Position numbers and translations under genes: made by a program
Shown here: piece by piece, positions 16,661 through 27,248 of the stretch
Numbering within the stretch: the stretch's first letter is position 1
Layout of the letters: the number at the start of each line of letters is the position of its first letter
Assembly (NCBI RefSeq): GCF_947488025.1
Contig: NZ_CANKYS010000012.1
Location: forward strand, 1-64,000
Reading direction: 5' to 3'
DNA: 64,000 bases
Source of the DNA: an uncultured Nocardioides sp.
Lineage (GTDB): Bacteria; Actinomycetota; Actinomycetes; Propionibacteriales; Nocardioidaceae
Notes under the pieces: model-generated
What the model was told of the DNA's origin: nothing
Databases searched by the model: none
Seen by the model: only the letters and a program-made list of their open reading frames with translations

Positions 16661-17572
16661 ATGGGGCTGCTGATCGGCTTCACCACGATCCTGGTCGTCA
16701 TCGCCGCCGGTGCCGCGCTCGCCCACGTGGGCGTGCTCGACCGCCGCTCCCAGCGCACCCTCGGCGAGATCGCGTTCTTCGTGGCCTCGCCCGCCCTCAT
16801 GGTCGTCACCATCAGCCAGGTGCACCTCGAGGCCGCGGCCGCGAACCTCGTCGCCTCGAGCGTCTCGCTCGCCGCCTGCTTCGTCGCGTACGTCGTCATC
16901 GCGCGGCTGCGCTGGCGCCTCGACACCGGCGCCCTGCTGATCGGCGCGCTGTCGTCGTCGTACGTCAACGCCGGCAACCTCGGCATCGCCATCGCGGCCT
17001 ACGTCGTCGGCGACATCACCGTGGTCGTGCCGACGCTCCTCGTGCAGATGCTGCTCGTGCAGCCGGCGGCCCTCATCGTGCTCGACCGCATCACCGGCCG
17101 CGGCGAGGGCGTGGCGCCCGCCATCCGGCGGCTGGTCACCAACCCGCTCACGATCGCCGCGGTCCTCGGCCTGGTCCTCGCGACCACCGGCTGGCGGCTG
17201 CCGGCGCCGCTGCTGTCGCCGCTGGAGATGCTCGCCGGCGCCGCGATCCCGCTGATGCTGATGTCGTACGGCGCCGCGCTGAGGCTGAGCCCGCCGATCG
17301 GCCGGGCCGGCCACAACGGCGAGGTCGTCGTCGCGACCGTCCTCAAGATGACCGTCATGCCAGTGGTCGCCTGGGGAGTGGGCGTCGGCCTCGGCCTGGA
17401 CGACCGCGTCCTCCTCGGCGTCGTCATCACCGCGGCCCTGCCGACCGCGCAGAACATCTTCCTGCACGCCACCCGCTACCGCGTGGGGGAGGATGTGGCC
17501 CGGGAGACCATCCTGGTGACCACCCTCGCCTCGCTGCCCGCGGCGCTGATCGTCGCGGTGCTGCTGGGCTGA
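16661..17572 (+). CDS. AEC family transporter (auxin efflux carrier-like)
   Basis: A 303-residue inner-membrane carrier of the AEC family (PF03547), with about ten helices in two five-helix halves. The start GFTTILVVIAAGAALAHVGV, the GALSSSYVNAGNLGIAIAAYV segment in the first half, and TAALPTAQNIFLHATRY in the second half (conserved P/Q-N) are typical. Bacterial relatives move malate, lactate or other carboxylates. AAGGGGG is 5-6 nt before the ATG. It is 53 bp ahead of the FAD-linked oxidase on the same strand, so uptake or export of a hydroxyacid is a reasonable inference. Confidence 0.88.
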   Translation: MGLLIGFTTILVVIAAGAALAHVGVLDRRSQRTLGEIAFFVASPALMVVTISQVHLEAAAANLVASSVSLAACFVAYVVIARLRWRLDTGALLIGALSSSYVNAGNLGIAIAAYVVGDITVVVPTLLVQMLLVQPAALIVLDRITGRGEGVAPAIRRLVTNPLTIAAVLGLVLATTGWRLPAPLLSPLEMLAGAAIPLMLMSYGAALRLSPPIGRAGHNGEVVVATVLKMTVMPVVAWGVGVGLGLDDRVLLGVVITAALPTAQNIFLHATRYRVGEDVARETILVTTLASLPAALIVAVLLG

Positions 17573-17625
17573 CCTACGCCCGCGACTCCCAGACGACACC
17601 CCCAGACGAACCCCCGAGGAGAACC

Positions 17626-19068
17626 ATGGACGACCTGCTCGACCGGCTGCGCACCAGCATCGGCGCCGACCACGTCCTGACCGAGGACGCCGACGTCGCG
17701 GCGTACGTCGTCGACTGGACCGGCACGCGCGCCGGCCGGGCCCTCGCGGTGGTGCGGCCGAGCTCGACCGAGGAGGTGGCGGCCGTGGTCGCGGCCTGCG
17801 CCGGGGCGGGCGTGCCGGTCGTCCCGCAGGGCGGCAACACCGGGCTGGTCGGCGGCGGGGTGCCGGACGCGTCGGGCAACCAGGTCGTGCTCTCGCTGGG
17901 CCGGATGCGCCGGGTTCGCGAGGTCGACCCGGTCGCTGGCACGGTCACGGTCGACGCGGGTGTCGTCCTCGCCGACGTGCAGGCCGCGGCCGAGAAGGTC
18001 GACCGTCTCTTCCCGATGTCGCTGGGCTCCGAGGGCAGCTGCACGATCGGCGGCAACCTCTCCACCAACGCCGGCGGCACCGCCGTGCTGCGCTACGGCA
18101 TGACGCGCGAGCTCGTGCTCGGCCTCGAGGTCGTGCTGCCCGACGGCCGGGTCTGGGACGGGCTGCGCGGACTGCGCAAGGACAACACCGGCTACGACCT
18201 CACCCAGCTGTTCGTCGGCGCCGAGGGCACCCTCGGCGTCATCACGGGCGCCGTGCTGCGGCTCTTCCCGGCCACGCCGCGGCACGCCACGGCCTGGGTC
18301 GCCGTGCCGTCCGTCGACGCCGCGGTCTCCCTGCTCGGCCTGGCCCAGCAGCACGCCGGCGTGCACCTGTCGACGTTCGAGATCGCCAACCGCCAGGCCA
18401 TCGACCTCGTCCTCGCCCACCTGCCCGGAGCCAGCGACCCGCTGGGCGAGCCGAGCGACTGGTACGTCCTGGTCGAGCTCGCCGGGTCCGCCTCCGACGA
18501 CGGGCTGGACGAGACCCTGGAGTCGCTGCTCGGCGAGGCCGTCGAGGCCGGCTGCGCCACCGACGCGGCCCTGGCCGGCAGCCCCTCCCAGCGGTCGGCG
18601 CTGTGGGCCCTGCGCGAGGGCATCTCCGAGGCGCAGAAGGTCGAGGGCGCGACGCTCAAGCACGACGTCACTCTCCCGATCGCCCGGCTCGCGGAGTGGA
18701 CGGACACGATGGGACCGCGGCTGCAGGAGGTCTGTCCCGGCGTCCGGCTGGTGACCTACGGCCACGTCGGCGACGGCAACCTGCACTACAACCTCAACGC
18801 ACCGCTCACCGACGACGGCCGCAGCGACGACGACGCGCTGCGCGCCGCGGCCGCCGACCTGACCACGGCCATCTACGACTCGGTGGCCCGCGAGGCGGGG
18901 TCGATCAGCGCGGAGCACGGCCTCGGGCGCACCAAGGCGGCGGCAGCGGCGTCGTACAAGTCCGACGTGGAGGTCGACCTGATGCGCGCGGTCAAGCAGG
19001 CGCTCGACCCCGCGGGCCTGATGAACCCCGGCGTCCTCGTGCCGCCCGCCCCTGGGGCCTCGGCCTAG
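17626..19068 (+). CDS. FAD-linked oxidase (GlcD/D-2-hydroxyacid dehydrogenase type)
   Basis: A 480-residue flavoprotein that would oxidise a D-2-hydroxyacid to a 2-oxoacid. The N-terminal FAD_binding_4 domain shows VPQGGNTGLVGGGVPD, SLGSEGSCTIGGNLSTNAGG and LVLGLEVVLPDGRVW. The C-terminal FAD-oxidase_C domain shows YGHVGDGNLHYNL and ISAEHGLGRTK, which carry histidines that bind metal or substrate in the family. D-lactate, D-2-hydroxyglutarate and glycolate are candidate substrates. CGAGGAGAACC precedes the ATG at 17626. It follows the AEC carrier on the same strand. Confidence 0.92.
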   Translation: MDDLLDRLRTSIGADHVLTEDADVAAYVVDWTGTRAGRALAVVRPSSTEEVAAVVAACAGAGVPVVPQGGNTGLVGGGVPDASGNQVVLSLGRMRRVREVDPVAGTVTVDAGVVLADVQAAAEKVDRLFPMSLGSEGSCTIGGNLSTNAGGTAVLRYGMTRELVLGLEVVLPDGRVWDGLRGLRKDNTGYDLTQLFVGAEGTLGVITGAVLRLFPATPRHATAWVAVPSVDAAVSLLGLAQQHAGVHLSTFEIANRQAIDLVLAHLPGASDPLGEPSDWYVLVELAGSASDDGLDETLESLLGEAVEAGCATDAALAGSPSQRSALWALREGISEAQKVEGATLKHDVTLPIARLAEWTDTMGPRLQEVCPGVRLVTYGHVGDGNLHYNLNAPLTDDGRSDDDALRAAAADLTTAIYDSVAREAGSISAEHGLGRTKAAAAASYKSDVEVDLMRAVKQALDPAGLMNPGVLVPPAPGASA

Positions 19069-19071
19069 GCT
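19066..19071 (+). promoter_or_regulatory. -10 element of leaderless promoter (TAGGCT)
   Basis: TAGGCT lies 7 nt before the ATG at 19079 and includes the TAG stop of the preceding oxidase, so the downstream gene has its own promoter despite the tight spacing. Confidence 0.6.
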
Positions 19072-19078
19072 GCACGGC

Positions 19079-19516
19079 ATGAAGGCACAGACCCTCGGCC
19101 GCGTCGTGCTCGGCGGCTTCATGGTGACCGCCGGCGTGCTCCACCTGACCACGCAGCGCGAGGAGTTCCGCGCCCAGGTGCCCGACTGGTTCCCGGTCGA
19201 CGAGGACCTCACGGTGCTCGGCTCCGGGGTCGTGGAGGTGGCCCTCGGCGGGGCGTTCGTCGCGCTGCCGCGTCACCGGCGCACCATCGGTGCGCTGCTG
19301 GCCGCGTTCTTCGTGGCGATCTTCCCCGGCAACATCGCGCAGTACGTCGAGGGCACCGACGCGTTCGGGCTCGACACCGACCGTGCCCGGCTCGTCCGGC
19401 TGTTCTTCCAGCCGGTGCTGGTCCTGTGGGCGCTCTGGGCGGGCGGCCTGCTGACCCGTCGCCGTCCGGCGATCGCCGAGGAGCAGCAGCGCGAAGAGGT
19501 CGAGACGGGCGAGTAG
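19079..19516 (+). CDS. DoxX-like small membrane protein
   Basis: A 145-residue protein with about four hydrophobic helices. It begins with VLGGFMVTAGVLHLTTQREEF and contains LGSGVVEVALGGAFVAL, AALLAAFFVAIFPGNIAQYVE, and a C-terminal FFQPVLVLWALWAGGLLTRR. The pattern of a short helix followed by an H-x-T-x-x-R/E stretch, then V-E in helix 2 and PGNI in helix 3, matches DoxX-like membrane proteins. The biochemical role is unknown. The tail after the last helix is highly charged and cytoplasmic by the positive-inside rule. Start by TAGGCT spacing. Confidence 0.75.
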   Translation: MKAQTLGRVVLGGFMVTAGVLHLTTQREEFRAQVPDWFPVDEDLTVLGSGVVEVALGGAFVALPRHRRTIGALLAAFFVAIFPGNIAQYVEGTDAFGLDTDRARLVRLFFQPVLVLWALWAGGLLTRRRPAIAEEQQREEVETGE

Positions 19517-19583
19517 CCCGGCCCGTCCGGGTTTGGGCGGCGCCACCCGGGGCAGAGGGGTCCCCAGAGAGAAGGGGGACTCC

Positions 19584-21473
19584 ATGTCCATCACCGTGCC
19601 CACCAGGAGCACCAGCAGGACACTCGTCGGCGTCGCCGGCCTGTGCGTCCTCGCACTGGCCGCCACCACGGCGCCCGTCACCACGGCGACCGCGTCGCAG
19701 GACGACCGCCGACCCGTCGAGCTGCTCAGCCCGGCCACGGCCGGCCGGGCGGCCACCGACGCCGAGGGCGCCGACAGCGAGCGCTCGCGTGCCGTCGACG
19801 TCGACGCGGCCGCGCTCGACGCCGTACGCACCGGCGACCGGATCAGCCTCGCGCTGTTCGACGACACGACGGTCACCGCCGCCGTGGACCAGCGCACCGA
19901 CGCCGCCGGGGTCACGTCGTGGTCCGGCGGCATCATCGGCGAGAAGGGCACCGTCACCGGCGTCGTGGTCGGTGGGGTCACCCACATCAACGTCGCCTCC
20001 GTCGAGCACGGCACCTACGAGGTGCACAGCACGCCCGAGGGCGACTACGTCGTCGACGAGGCCGGCGACCCGCCGGCCGGCGACGACGTCGTGATGCCCG
20101 GCCGCCCGGGCCGCTCCGACGGCTCCGGGGCGCACGACCACGGCACCCAGCCGCGCACCCAGCGCGACACCGCGGGCACTGCGGGCACCAACCGCGCCCC
20201 TGTCGCCGCCGCCGACGCGCCCGACACGGTCGACATCGCCATCGTCTACCCCGCCCAGCTGGTCGCCCAGATGGGTCAGGCGCCGATGGAGGCCCAGTTC
20301 GCGCTGGGCATCGCCCAGACCAACGAGGCCTTCGCCAGCTCCGGCGTGGCCACCCGGGTGCGCCTCGTGGGCATCCGGCAGGTCGCCGCGACGCAGTCCG
20401 CCGACCTGACCACCAACCTCAGGGCGCTGGGCACCCCGGGCGACGGCATCTTCGACGAGGCGCAGGGCCTGCGCGAGGAGACCCACGCCGACCTGGTGAG
20501 CCTGTGGCTGGCCGGCAGCGTGCCGGGCGGCGCGTCGTGCGGCATGGCCTACCTCGGTGGCACGGACCCGCAGTACGACCCGGAGTACGCCGCCTGGTCG
20601 GTCGTCTACGCCGCGGCCTGCGCCACGCAGTTCAGGGCGTTCGCCCACGAGGTCGGCCACAACCTGAGCGCCCACCACGACGCGGGCGCCTCGCAGGCGC
20701 CGATCGACGGCAAGCCCTACGCCCGCGGCTACGTCGACGTGGCCGCCCGGACCATCACCGTGATGGCCTACTACGACCAGTGCGTCCGCGCGCAGGTCAA
20801 CTGCACCCGGATCGGCTACTTCTCCAACCCCAACGTGGCCTACAACGGCCGCGCCCAGGGCACGCCCGCCACCCAGAACGCGGTGGCGATCAACGAGCAG
20901 ATCGCGACCGTCGCGGGCTACCGCCAGTCGCAGATCTACCCGGGGGCGGTGAGCATCGCCGGCCGCGCGCGCTTCAAGGGCAAGGCCGAGGCCGCGTCCA
21001 CCCCGTGGTCGCCGGCCGTCACGCTGAGCTACCAGTGGTGGCTCGACGGCGTCCCGGTCCCCGGCGCGACCGCCAGCACGTTCAAGCTGTCCCGGCGTGA
21101 CATCGGCAAGACCCTGACGCTCCAGGTGCTCGGCTCCGCGCCGTTCTACCCGACCGTCGCGGCCCCGGACGCGTCCGTCGTCGTGGGCAAGGCGCTCTTC
21201 CGGACCAAGCGACCCAAGCTCCGCGGCGTACCCCGGGCCGGGCGGGTGCTCTCGGTGAAGGTGAAGGGCTGGAAGCCCAAGCCGGCCAAGAAGAGCGTCA
21301 AGGTCCGCTACCAGTGGCTGAAGAACGGGAAGAAGATCAAGGGGGCCAAGAAGGCGACCTACCGTGTCCGCGCCAAGGACCGCGGCAAGAAGATCTCGGT
21401 CCGGGTCACGGCCAAGAAGAAGGGCTACGAGAAGGCGCGGCGGAGCTCCAAGAAGGTCAAGATCCGCCGCTGA
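19584..21473 (+). CDS. Secreted reprolysin-like zinc metalloprotease
   Basis: A 629-residue exported protease. A signal peptide of about 34 residues (hydrophobic core LVGVAGLCVLALAATTAPV) precedes a propeptide-like region. The catalytic zinc motif HEVGHNLSAHH is at His355-His365, with ligands His355, His359 and His365 and Glu356 as general base; a Met-turn VMAYYDQC follows. This is the metzincin pattern, most like reprolysin (M12B-type). Two C-terminal beta-sandwich repeats, each carrying a YQWW/YQWL...G...T(F/Y)...G(K)...L/V..V phrase, and a very lysine-rich end may bind cell wall or substrate. GAGAGAAGGGGG lies before the ATG. Confidence 0.9.
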   Translation: MSITVPTRSTSRTLVGVAGLCVLALAATTAPVTTATASQDDRRPVELLSPATAGRAATDAEGADSERSRAVDVDAAALDAVRTGDRISLALFDDTTVTAAVDQRTDAAGVTSWSGGIIGEKGTVTGVVVGGVTHINVASVEHGTYEVHSTPEGDYVVDEAGDPPAGDDVVMPGRPGRSDGSGAHDHGTQPRTQRDTAGTAGTNRAPVAAADAPDTVDIAIVYPAQLVAQMGQAPMEAQFALGIAQTNEAFASSGVATRVRLVGIRQVAATQSADLTTNLRALGTPGDGIFDEAQGLREETHADLVSLWLAGSVPGGASCGMAYLGGTDPQYDPEYAAWSVVYAAACATQFRAFAHEVGHNLSAHHDAGASQAPIDGKPYARGYVDVAARTITVMAYYDQCVRAQVNCTRIGYFSNPNVAYNGRAQGTPATQNAVAINEQIATVAGYRQSQIYPGAVSIAGRARFKGKAEAASTPWSPAVTLSYQWWLDGVPVPGATASTFKLSRRDIGKTLTLQVLGSAPFYPTVAAPDASVVVGKALFRTKRPKLRGVPRAGRVLSVKVKGWKPKPAKKSVKVRYQWLKNGKKIKGAKKATYRVRAKDRGKKISVRVTAKKKGYEKARRSSKKVKIRR

Positions 21474-21504
21474 CGTACGCCGTTGACGTACGCCGCCGGG
21501 CGGG

Positions 21505-22338
21505 TCACAGGGTCGGCAGCCAGTCGACCCGCCCGGCGAGCAGGGCGTAGCCCACGAACGCGCCCACGTCGAGCAGCGTGTGCGCCACGACGAACGGCAT
21601 CACCCGCCCCCAGCGACGGAACAGCCAGCCGAAGAGCAGGCCCATCGCGACGTTGCCGACGAACCCGCCGAGCCCTTGGTAGAGGTGGTAGCTGCCGCGC
21701 AGCAGTGCGGCCAGCCCGATCGCGGCGCTGTCACCGAAGCCGATCTGGCGCAGCCGCACCTGCACGAAGCCGAGGACGACGAACTCCTCCAGCACTGCGG
21801 CCTCCGCGGCCGCGAGCACCAGCACGGGCACGCGCCACCACTCCCCCGGCAGCGACTGGGCCACCACCGTGAGGTTGGTGCCCAGCGCGAAGGTGGCGAG
21901 GTAGAACACCACGCCGACCGAGCCGACGCCCGCGGCGAGCCAGGCGCCGCGGCCCCAGTCGCGCCACGTGCTCCACCCTCCGTCGCGCGCCCAGACCTGC
22001 TTGAGGTTCGAGCCGGAGCGGACCAGGAGGTACGCCGCCAGCGCGACCGGCACGAGCGCGAATCCGATCCGCAGCAGCTGGTAGGTCAGGTCGAGCCACG
22101 GCCGGTCGGGGGCGAGGGAGTTGTTGAGGTTCGCGGCCTGCGCCGACAGCGGCCCCGGCGCGGTGAGCGCCGAGACGATGCTGACGACCGAGTAGATCGC
22201 GCTCCGACCGAGCGAGACCAGCAGCACGATCGCCAGCTCGGCCCACAGCAGCGCCTTCGCGAGGTCCGGCACGCCACCCGGGACGGGCGTGTCCCGGAGT
22301 CGCCACCACGGGCGTACGTCGTCGGCTGCGGTCGTCAC
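21505..22338 (-). CDS. CPBP family intramembrane metalloprotease
   Basis: A 277-residue multi-helix membrane protein of the CPBP/CAAX (ABI, PF02517) family. Motif 1 is VLEEFVVLGFVQVRL, with the EE pair and downstream Arg; motif 2 is SYHLYQGLGGFVGNVAMG; and motif 3 is VVAHTLLDVGAF, with His and Asp. Family members cleave prenylated or bacteriocin-related proteins; the substrate is unknown. GTG at 22338 is taken as start because a GATGCT box lies 7 nt upstream; ATG 22350 is the alternative, adding four residues. It converges on the metalloprotease gene. Confidence 0.85.
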   Translation of the reverse strand: MTTAADDVRPWWRLRDTPVPGGVPDLAKALLWAELAIVLLVSLGRSAIYSVVSIVSALTAPGPLSAQAANLNNSLAPDRPWLDLTYQLLRIGFALVPVALAAYLLVRSGSNLKQVWARDGGWSTWRDWGRGAWLAAGVGSVGVVFYLATFALGTNLTVVAQSLPGEWWRVPVLVLAAAEAAVLEEFVVLGFVQVRLRQIGFGDSAAIGLAALLRGSYHLYQGLGGFVGNVAMGLLFGWLFRRWGRVMPFVVAHTLLDVGAFVGYALLAGRVDWLPTL

Positions 22339-22420
22339 GGGACCCAGCATCCCGCAGTCGACCTGGGCGGCGTACTGGGTGGGGCACTCTGACACTCCGA
22401 GGGGGTTGTGAGGGCCACGA

Positions 22421-22458
22421 AGTGGTGGAGTCCCCGCCCGAGCGGGGACTCCACCACT
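22421..22458 (-). terminator. 17-bp perfect stem-loop after clpB
   Basis: AGTGGTGGAGTCCCCGC (22421-22437) pairs perfectly with 22442-22458 around CCGA, 16 bp past the clpB stop. Its core and left flank resemble the palindrome at 10565-10590, marking both as one dispersed terminator family. Confidence 0.8.
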
Positions 22459-22473
22459 GGGAGGGGAAGCCCG

Positions 22474-25056
<2,583 letters not shown>

Positions 25057-25119
25057 CTCTTCCTCCGTGTGCGTGGTGGTGGGGACCACTGTGGTCCCAC
25101 TCGCTCCAACGCGCCAGAA

Positions 25120-25140
25120 GTTGAGTCGATTCCCCTCAAC
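25120..25140 (-). promoter_or_regulatory. HAIR operator (HspR site) upstream of clpB
   Basis: GTTGAGT-N7-CCTCAAC matches the HAIR consensus CTTGAGT-N7-ACTCAAG with the exact 7-nt spacer and few changes. It lies 64 bp before the clpB start. The gene for its expected repressor is at 37908-38321. Confidence 0.85.
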
Positions 25141-25168
25141 TTTGCCTTTTTCGCGGCCGCACGACCCG

Positions 25169-25669
25169 TCAGGCGAACGGGTCCGGCAGCGCGCCCGGCA
25201 GCCCCGCGAGCAGCTCGCGGGCCCGGGCCGCGTGCGTGTGCTCGACGAGCACCTCGTACCTCGTCGCCACCACCTGGGTCACCGAGGAGAAGTCGCGCTC
25301 GCCGCGGGTGAAGGCATAACCGATGAGCGCCCACACCAGGCCGAAGGTGGCACCCATGAACGCCGTGCTGAGCAGCACCTGCCACAGGTCCTCCTCGGTG
25401 AACAGCGCGAAGATCAGCCCGACGAAGACCCCCAGCCACAGCCCGGACAGGATGCCGCCGACCGCGACCTTCGACCAGGTGAGCCGGCCGGTGACGCGCT
25501 CGATGCGCTTGAGGTCGGTGCCGACGATCATCAGCTGGTCGACCGGGAACTCGGCGTCGGCGAGGAAGTCGACGCTCTTCTGCGCCTGCGCGTAGTCGTC
25601 GTAGACCGCCAGCGACTGCGGGAACTGGAGCTTGAGCGGGGAGGCGGGGGTCAGGCCCGGGGTCGACAT
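25169..25669 (-). CDS. General stress protein-like two-helix membrane protein
   Basis: A 166-residue protein of the general stress protein 17M-like type. The N-terminal 60 residues form an alpha/beta domain (LAVYDDYAQAQKSVDFLADA, then QLMIVGTDLKRIERVTGRLT). Two hydrophobic hairpin regions follow, VAVGGILSGLWLGVFVGLIF and a Gly-rich AFMGATFGLVWALIGYAF. The C-terminus returns to a soluble beta-alpha unit, RYEVLVEHTHAARARELL. Function is unknown. It lies upstream of clpB on the same strand, but the HAIR site and a 112-bp gap separate them, so separate regulation is likely. Confidence 0.8.
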   Translation of the reverse strand: MSTPGLTPASPLKLQFPQSLAVYDDYAQAQKSVDFLADAEFPVDQLMIVGTDLKRIERVTGRLTWSKVAVGGILSGLWLGVFVGLIFALFTEEDLWQVLLSTAFMGATFGLVWALIGYAFTRGERDFSSVTQVVATRYEVLVEHTHAARARELLAGLPGALPDPFA

Positions 25670-25699
25670 GCGGCCACGATACGACCGGGAGGAGGGGGT

Positions 25700-25740
25700 G
25701 ACCGGGCCGGCCGATGGGGGATGGGGCGGCCGGCCCGGTC
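25700..25740 (-). terminator. 13-bp perfect stem-loop after the sugar dehydrogenase
   Basis: GACCGGGCCGGCC (25700-25712) pairs with 25728-25740 around a 15-nt loop. It sits 15 bp past the stop of the minus-strand dehydrogenase gene and before the start of the stress gene, so it ends the exopolysaccharide operon transcript. Confidence 0.8.
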
Positions 25741-25755
25741 AGCTTTGGGGGGACG

Positions 25756-27135
25756 TCAGGCCGTACGACCCAGCGCCCGATAGCTCCAGCCCGCGCCGCG
25801 CCATGCCGCGGCGTCGAGGGCGTGGCGTCCGTCGACGACGTGCGGCTGCGCCACGACGTCGGCCAGGGTGGCCGGGTCGATGGCCCGGAACTGCTCCCAC
25901 TCGGTGAGCAGCGCGACCACCCGGGCGTCGCGCGCCGCCTCCATGGCGCTGTCGGCGTAGGTGAGCTCGGGGTAGGCGCGGCGCGCGTTGTCCATCGCCT
26001 CGGGGTCGTAGACCGACACGATCGCGCCTTCCTGCTTGAGCATGCGGGCCACGTCGAGGGCGGGAGCGTCACGGATGTCGTCGGAGTTGGGCTTGAACGC
26101 GGCCCCGAGGCAGCACACGCGGACGCCCTCCAGGCTCCCACCGGCCTCCTCACGGATCAGGTCGACGGTGCGCTCGCGTCGCCGGCGGTTGATCGCGTCG
26201 ACCTGGCGGAGGAACGCCACCGACTTGCCGACCCCGAGCTCCTCGGCACGGTGGATGAAGGCCCGGATGTCCTTGGGCAGGCAGCCGCCGCCGAAGCCGA
26301 GGCCGGGCTTGAGGAAGCGCCCACCGATGCGGGAGTCGAAGGACAGCGCCGTCGCCAGCATCTGGACGTCGGCGCCGGTCGCCTCGCAGACCTCGGCCAT
26401 CGCGTTGATGTAGGAGATCTTGGTGGCCAGGAACGAGTTCGCGGCGACCTTGACGAGCTCTGCGGTGGGGAGGTCGGCGTGCACGACCGGGACACCGGCC
26501 TCGAGGAGGGGAGCGAACGCCGCCTCGAGCTGCGCGGTCGCCCACGCCGACTCGGTGCCGAACACCAGGCGGTCGGGGCGAAGGGTGTCCTCGACGGCGA
26601 ACCCCTCGCGCAGGAACTCCGGGTTCCAGGCCAGCTCCACGTCCGTGCCGGCCGGTGCGTTGTCCTGGAGGATCTGGGTCAGCCGGGCCGCGGTGCCGAC
26701 GGGCACGGTCGACTTGCCGACGACGAGGCACCGGCGGCGCAGGTAGGGCGCCAGGTCGCGGGTGACGCCCTCGACGAACCGGAGGTCGGCGCCGGCCGAG
26801 TCCGCGCGCTGCGGCGTGCCGACGCAGATGAAGTGCACGTCGCCGTGCTCGCCCGCCTCGGCGAGGTCGGTGGTGAACCGCAGCCGACCGGAGTCGAGCG
26901 CCTTGGCCAGCATCTCGGGCAGGCCGGGCTCGAAGAAGGGAACCCGGCCCGAGGCGAGGGCCTCGATCTTCGACCGGTCGGTGTCGACGCCGAGGACGTC
27001 GTAGCCGAGGACGGCCATGCAGATGGCGTGGGTGGCACCGAGGTAGCCGGTGCCCAGGACGGTCAGGCGGGGCAGCTCCGCCGGGGCGGCCGACGAGGTG
27101 TCGGTCGCGGTCTGCTCGATGGTGTCGTAGGACAT
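25756..27135 (-). CDS. UDP-glucose/GDP-mannose dehydrogenase family protein
   Basis: A 459-residue NAD-dependent dehydrogenase that oxidises a nucleotide-sugar C6 alcohol to the uronic acid in two steps. RLTVLGTGYLGATHAICMA is the Rossmann GxGxxG, following an about 20-residue Thr/Ser/Ala-rich extension. The middle domain has VKVAANSFLATKISYINAMAE, and the nucleophilic Cys is in GLGFGGGCLPKDIRAF. The C-terminal domain has GAAFKPNSDDIRDAPALD. UDP-glucose to UDP-glucuronate is the commonest reaction in this family; GDP-mannose is possible. It is the distal gene of the putative synthase operon, 113 bp past the beta-helix gene, and probably supplies precursor. Confidence 0.92.
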   Translation of the reverse strand: MSYDTIEQTATDTSSAAPAELPRLTVLGTGYLGATHAICMAVLGYDVLGVDTDRSKIEALASGRVPFFEPGLPEMLAKALDSGRLRFTTDLAEAGEHGDVHFICVGTPQRADSAGADLRFVEGVTRDLAPYLRRRCLVVGKSTVPVGTAARLTQILQDNAPAGTDVELAWNPEFLREGFAVEDTLRPDRLVFGTESAWATAQLEAAFAPLLEAGVPVVHADLPTAELVKVAANSFLATKISYINAMAEVCEATGADVQMLATALSFDSRIGGRFLKPGLGFGGGCLPKDIRAFIHRAEELGVGKSVAFLRQVDAINRRRRERTVDLIREEAGGSLEGVRVCCLGAAFKPNSDDIRDAPALDVARMLKQEGAIVSVYDPEAMDNARRAYPELTYADSAMEAARDARVVALLTEWEQFRAIDPATLADVVAQPHVVDGRHALDAAAWRGAGWSYRALGRTA

Positions 27136-27248
27136 GGGTGACTCGCTTTCCGGCCCGGGGGCCGCGTTGAGGACGCGCGCCATGGCAGCGCGACGACGGA
27201 TGTGAGTGGTGACTGGTGCCGTGCGTGTGTGCGGGCGTGGTGCCGTGA

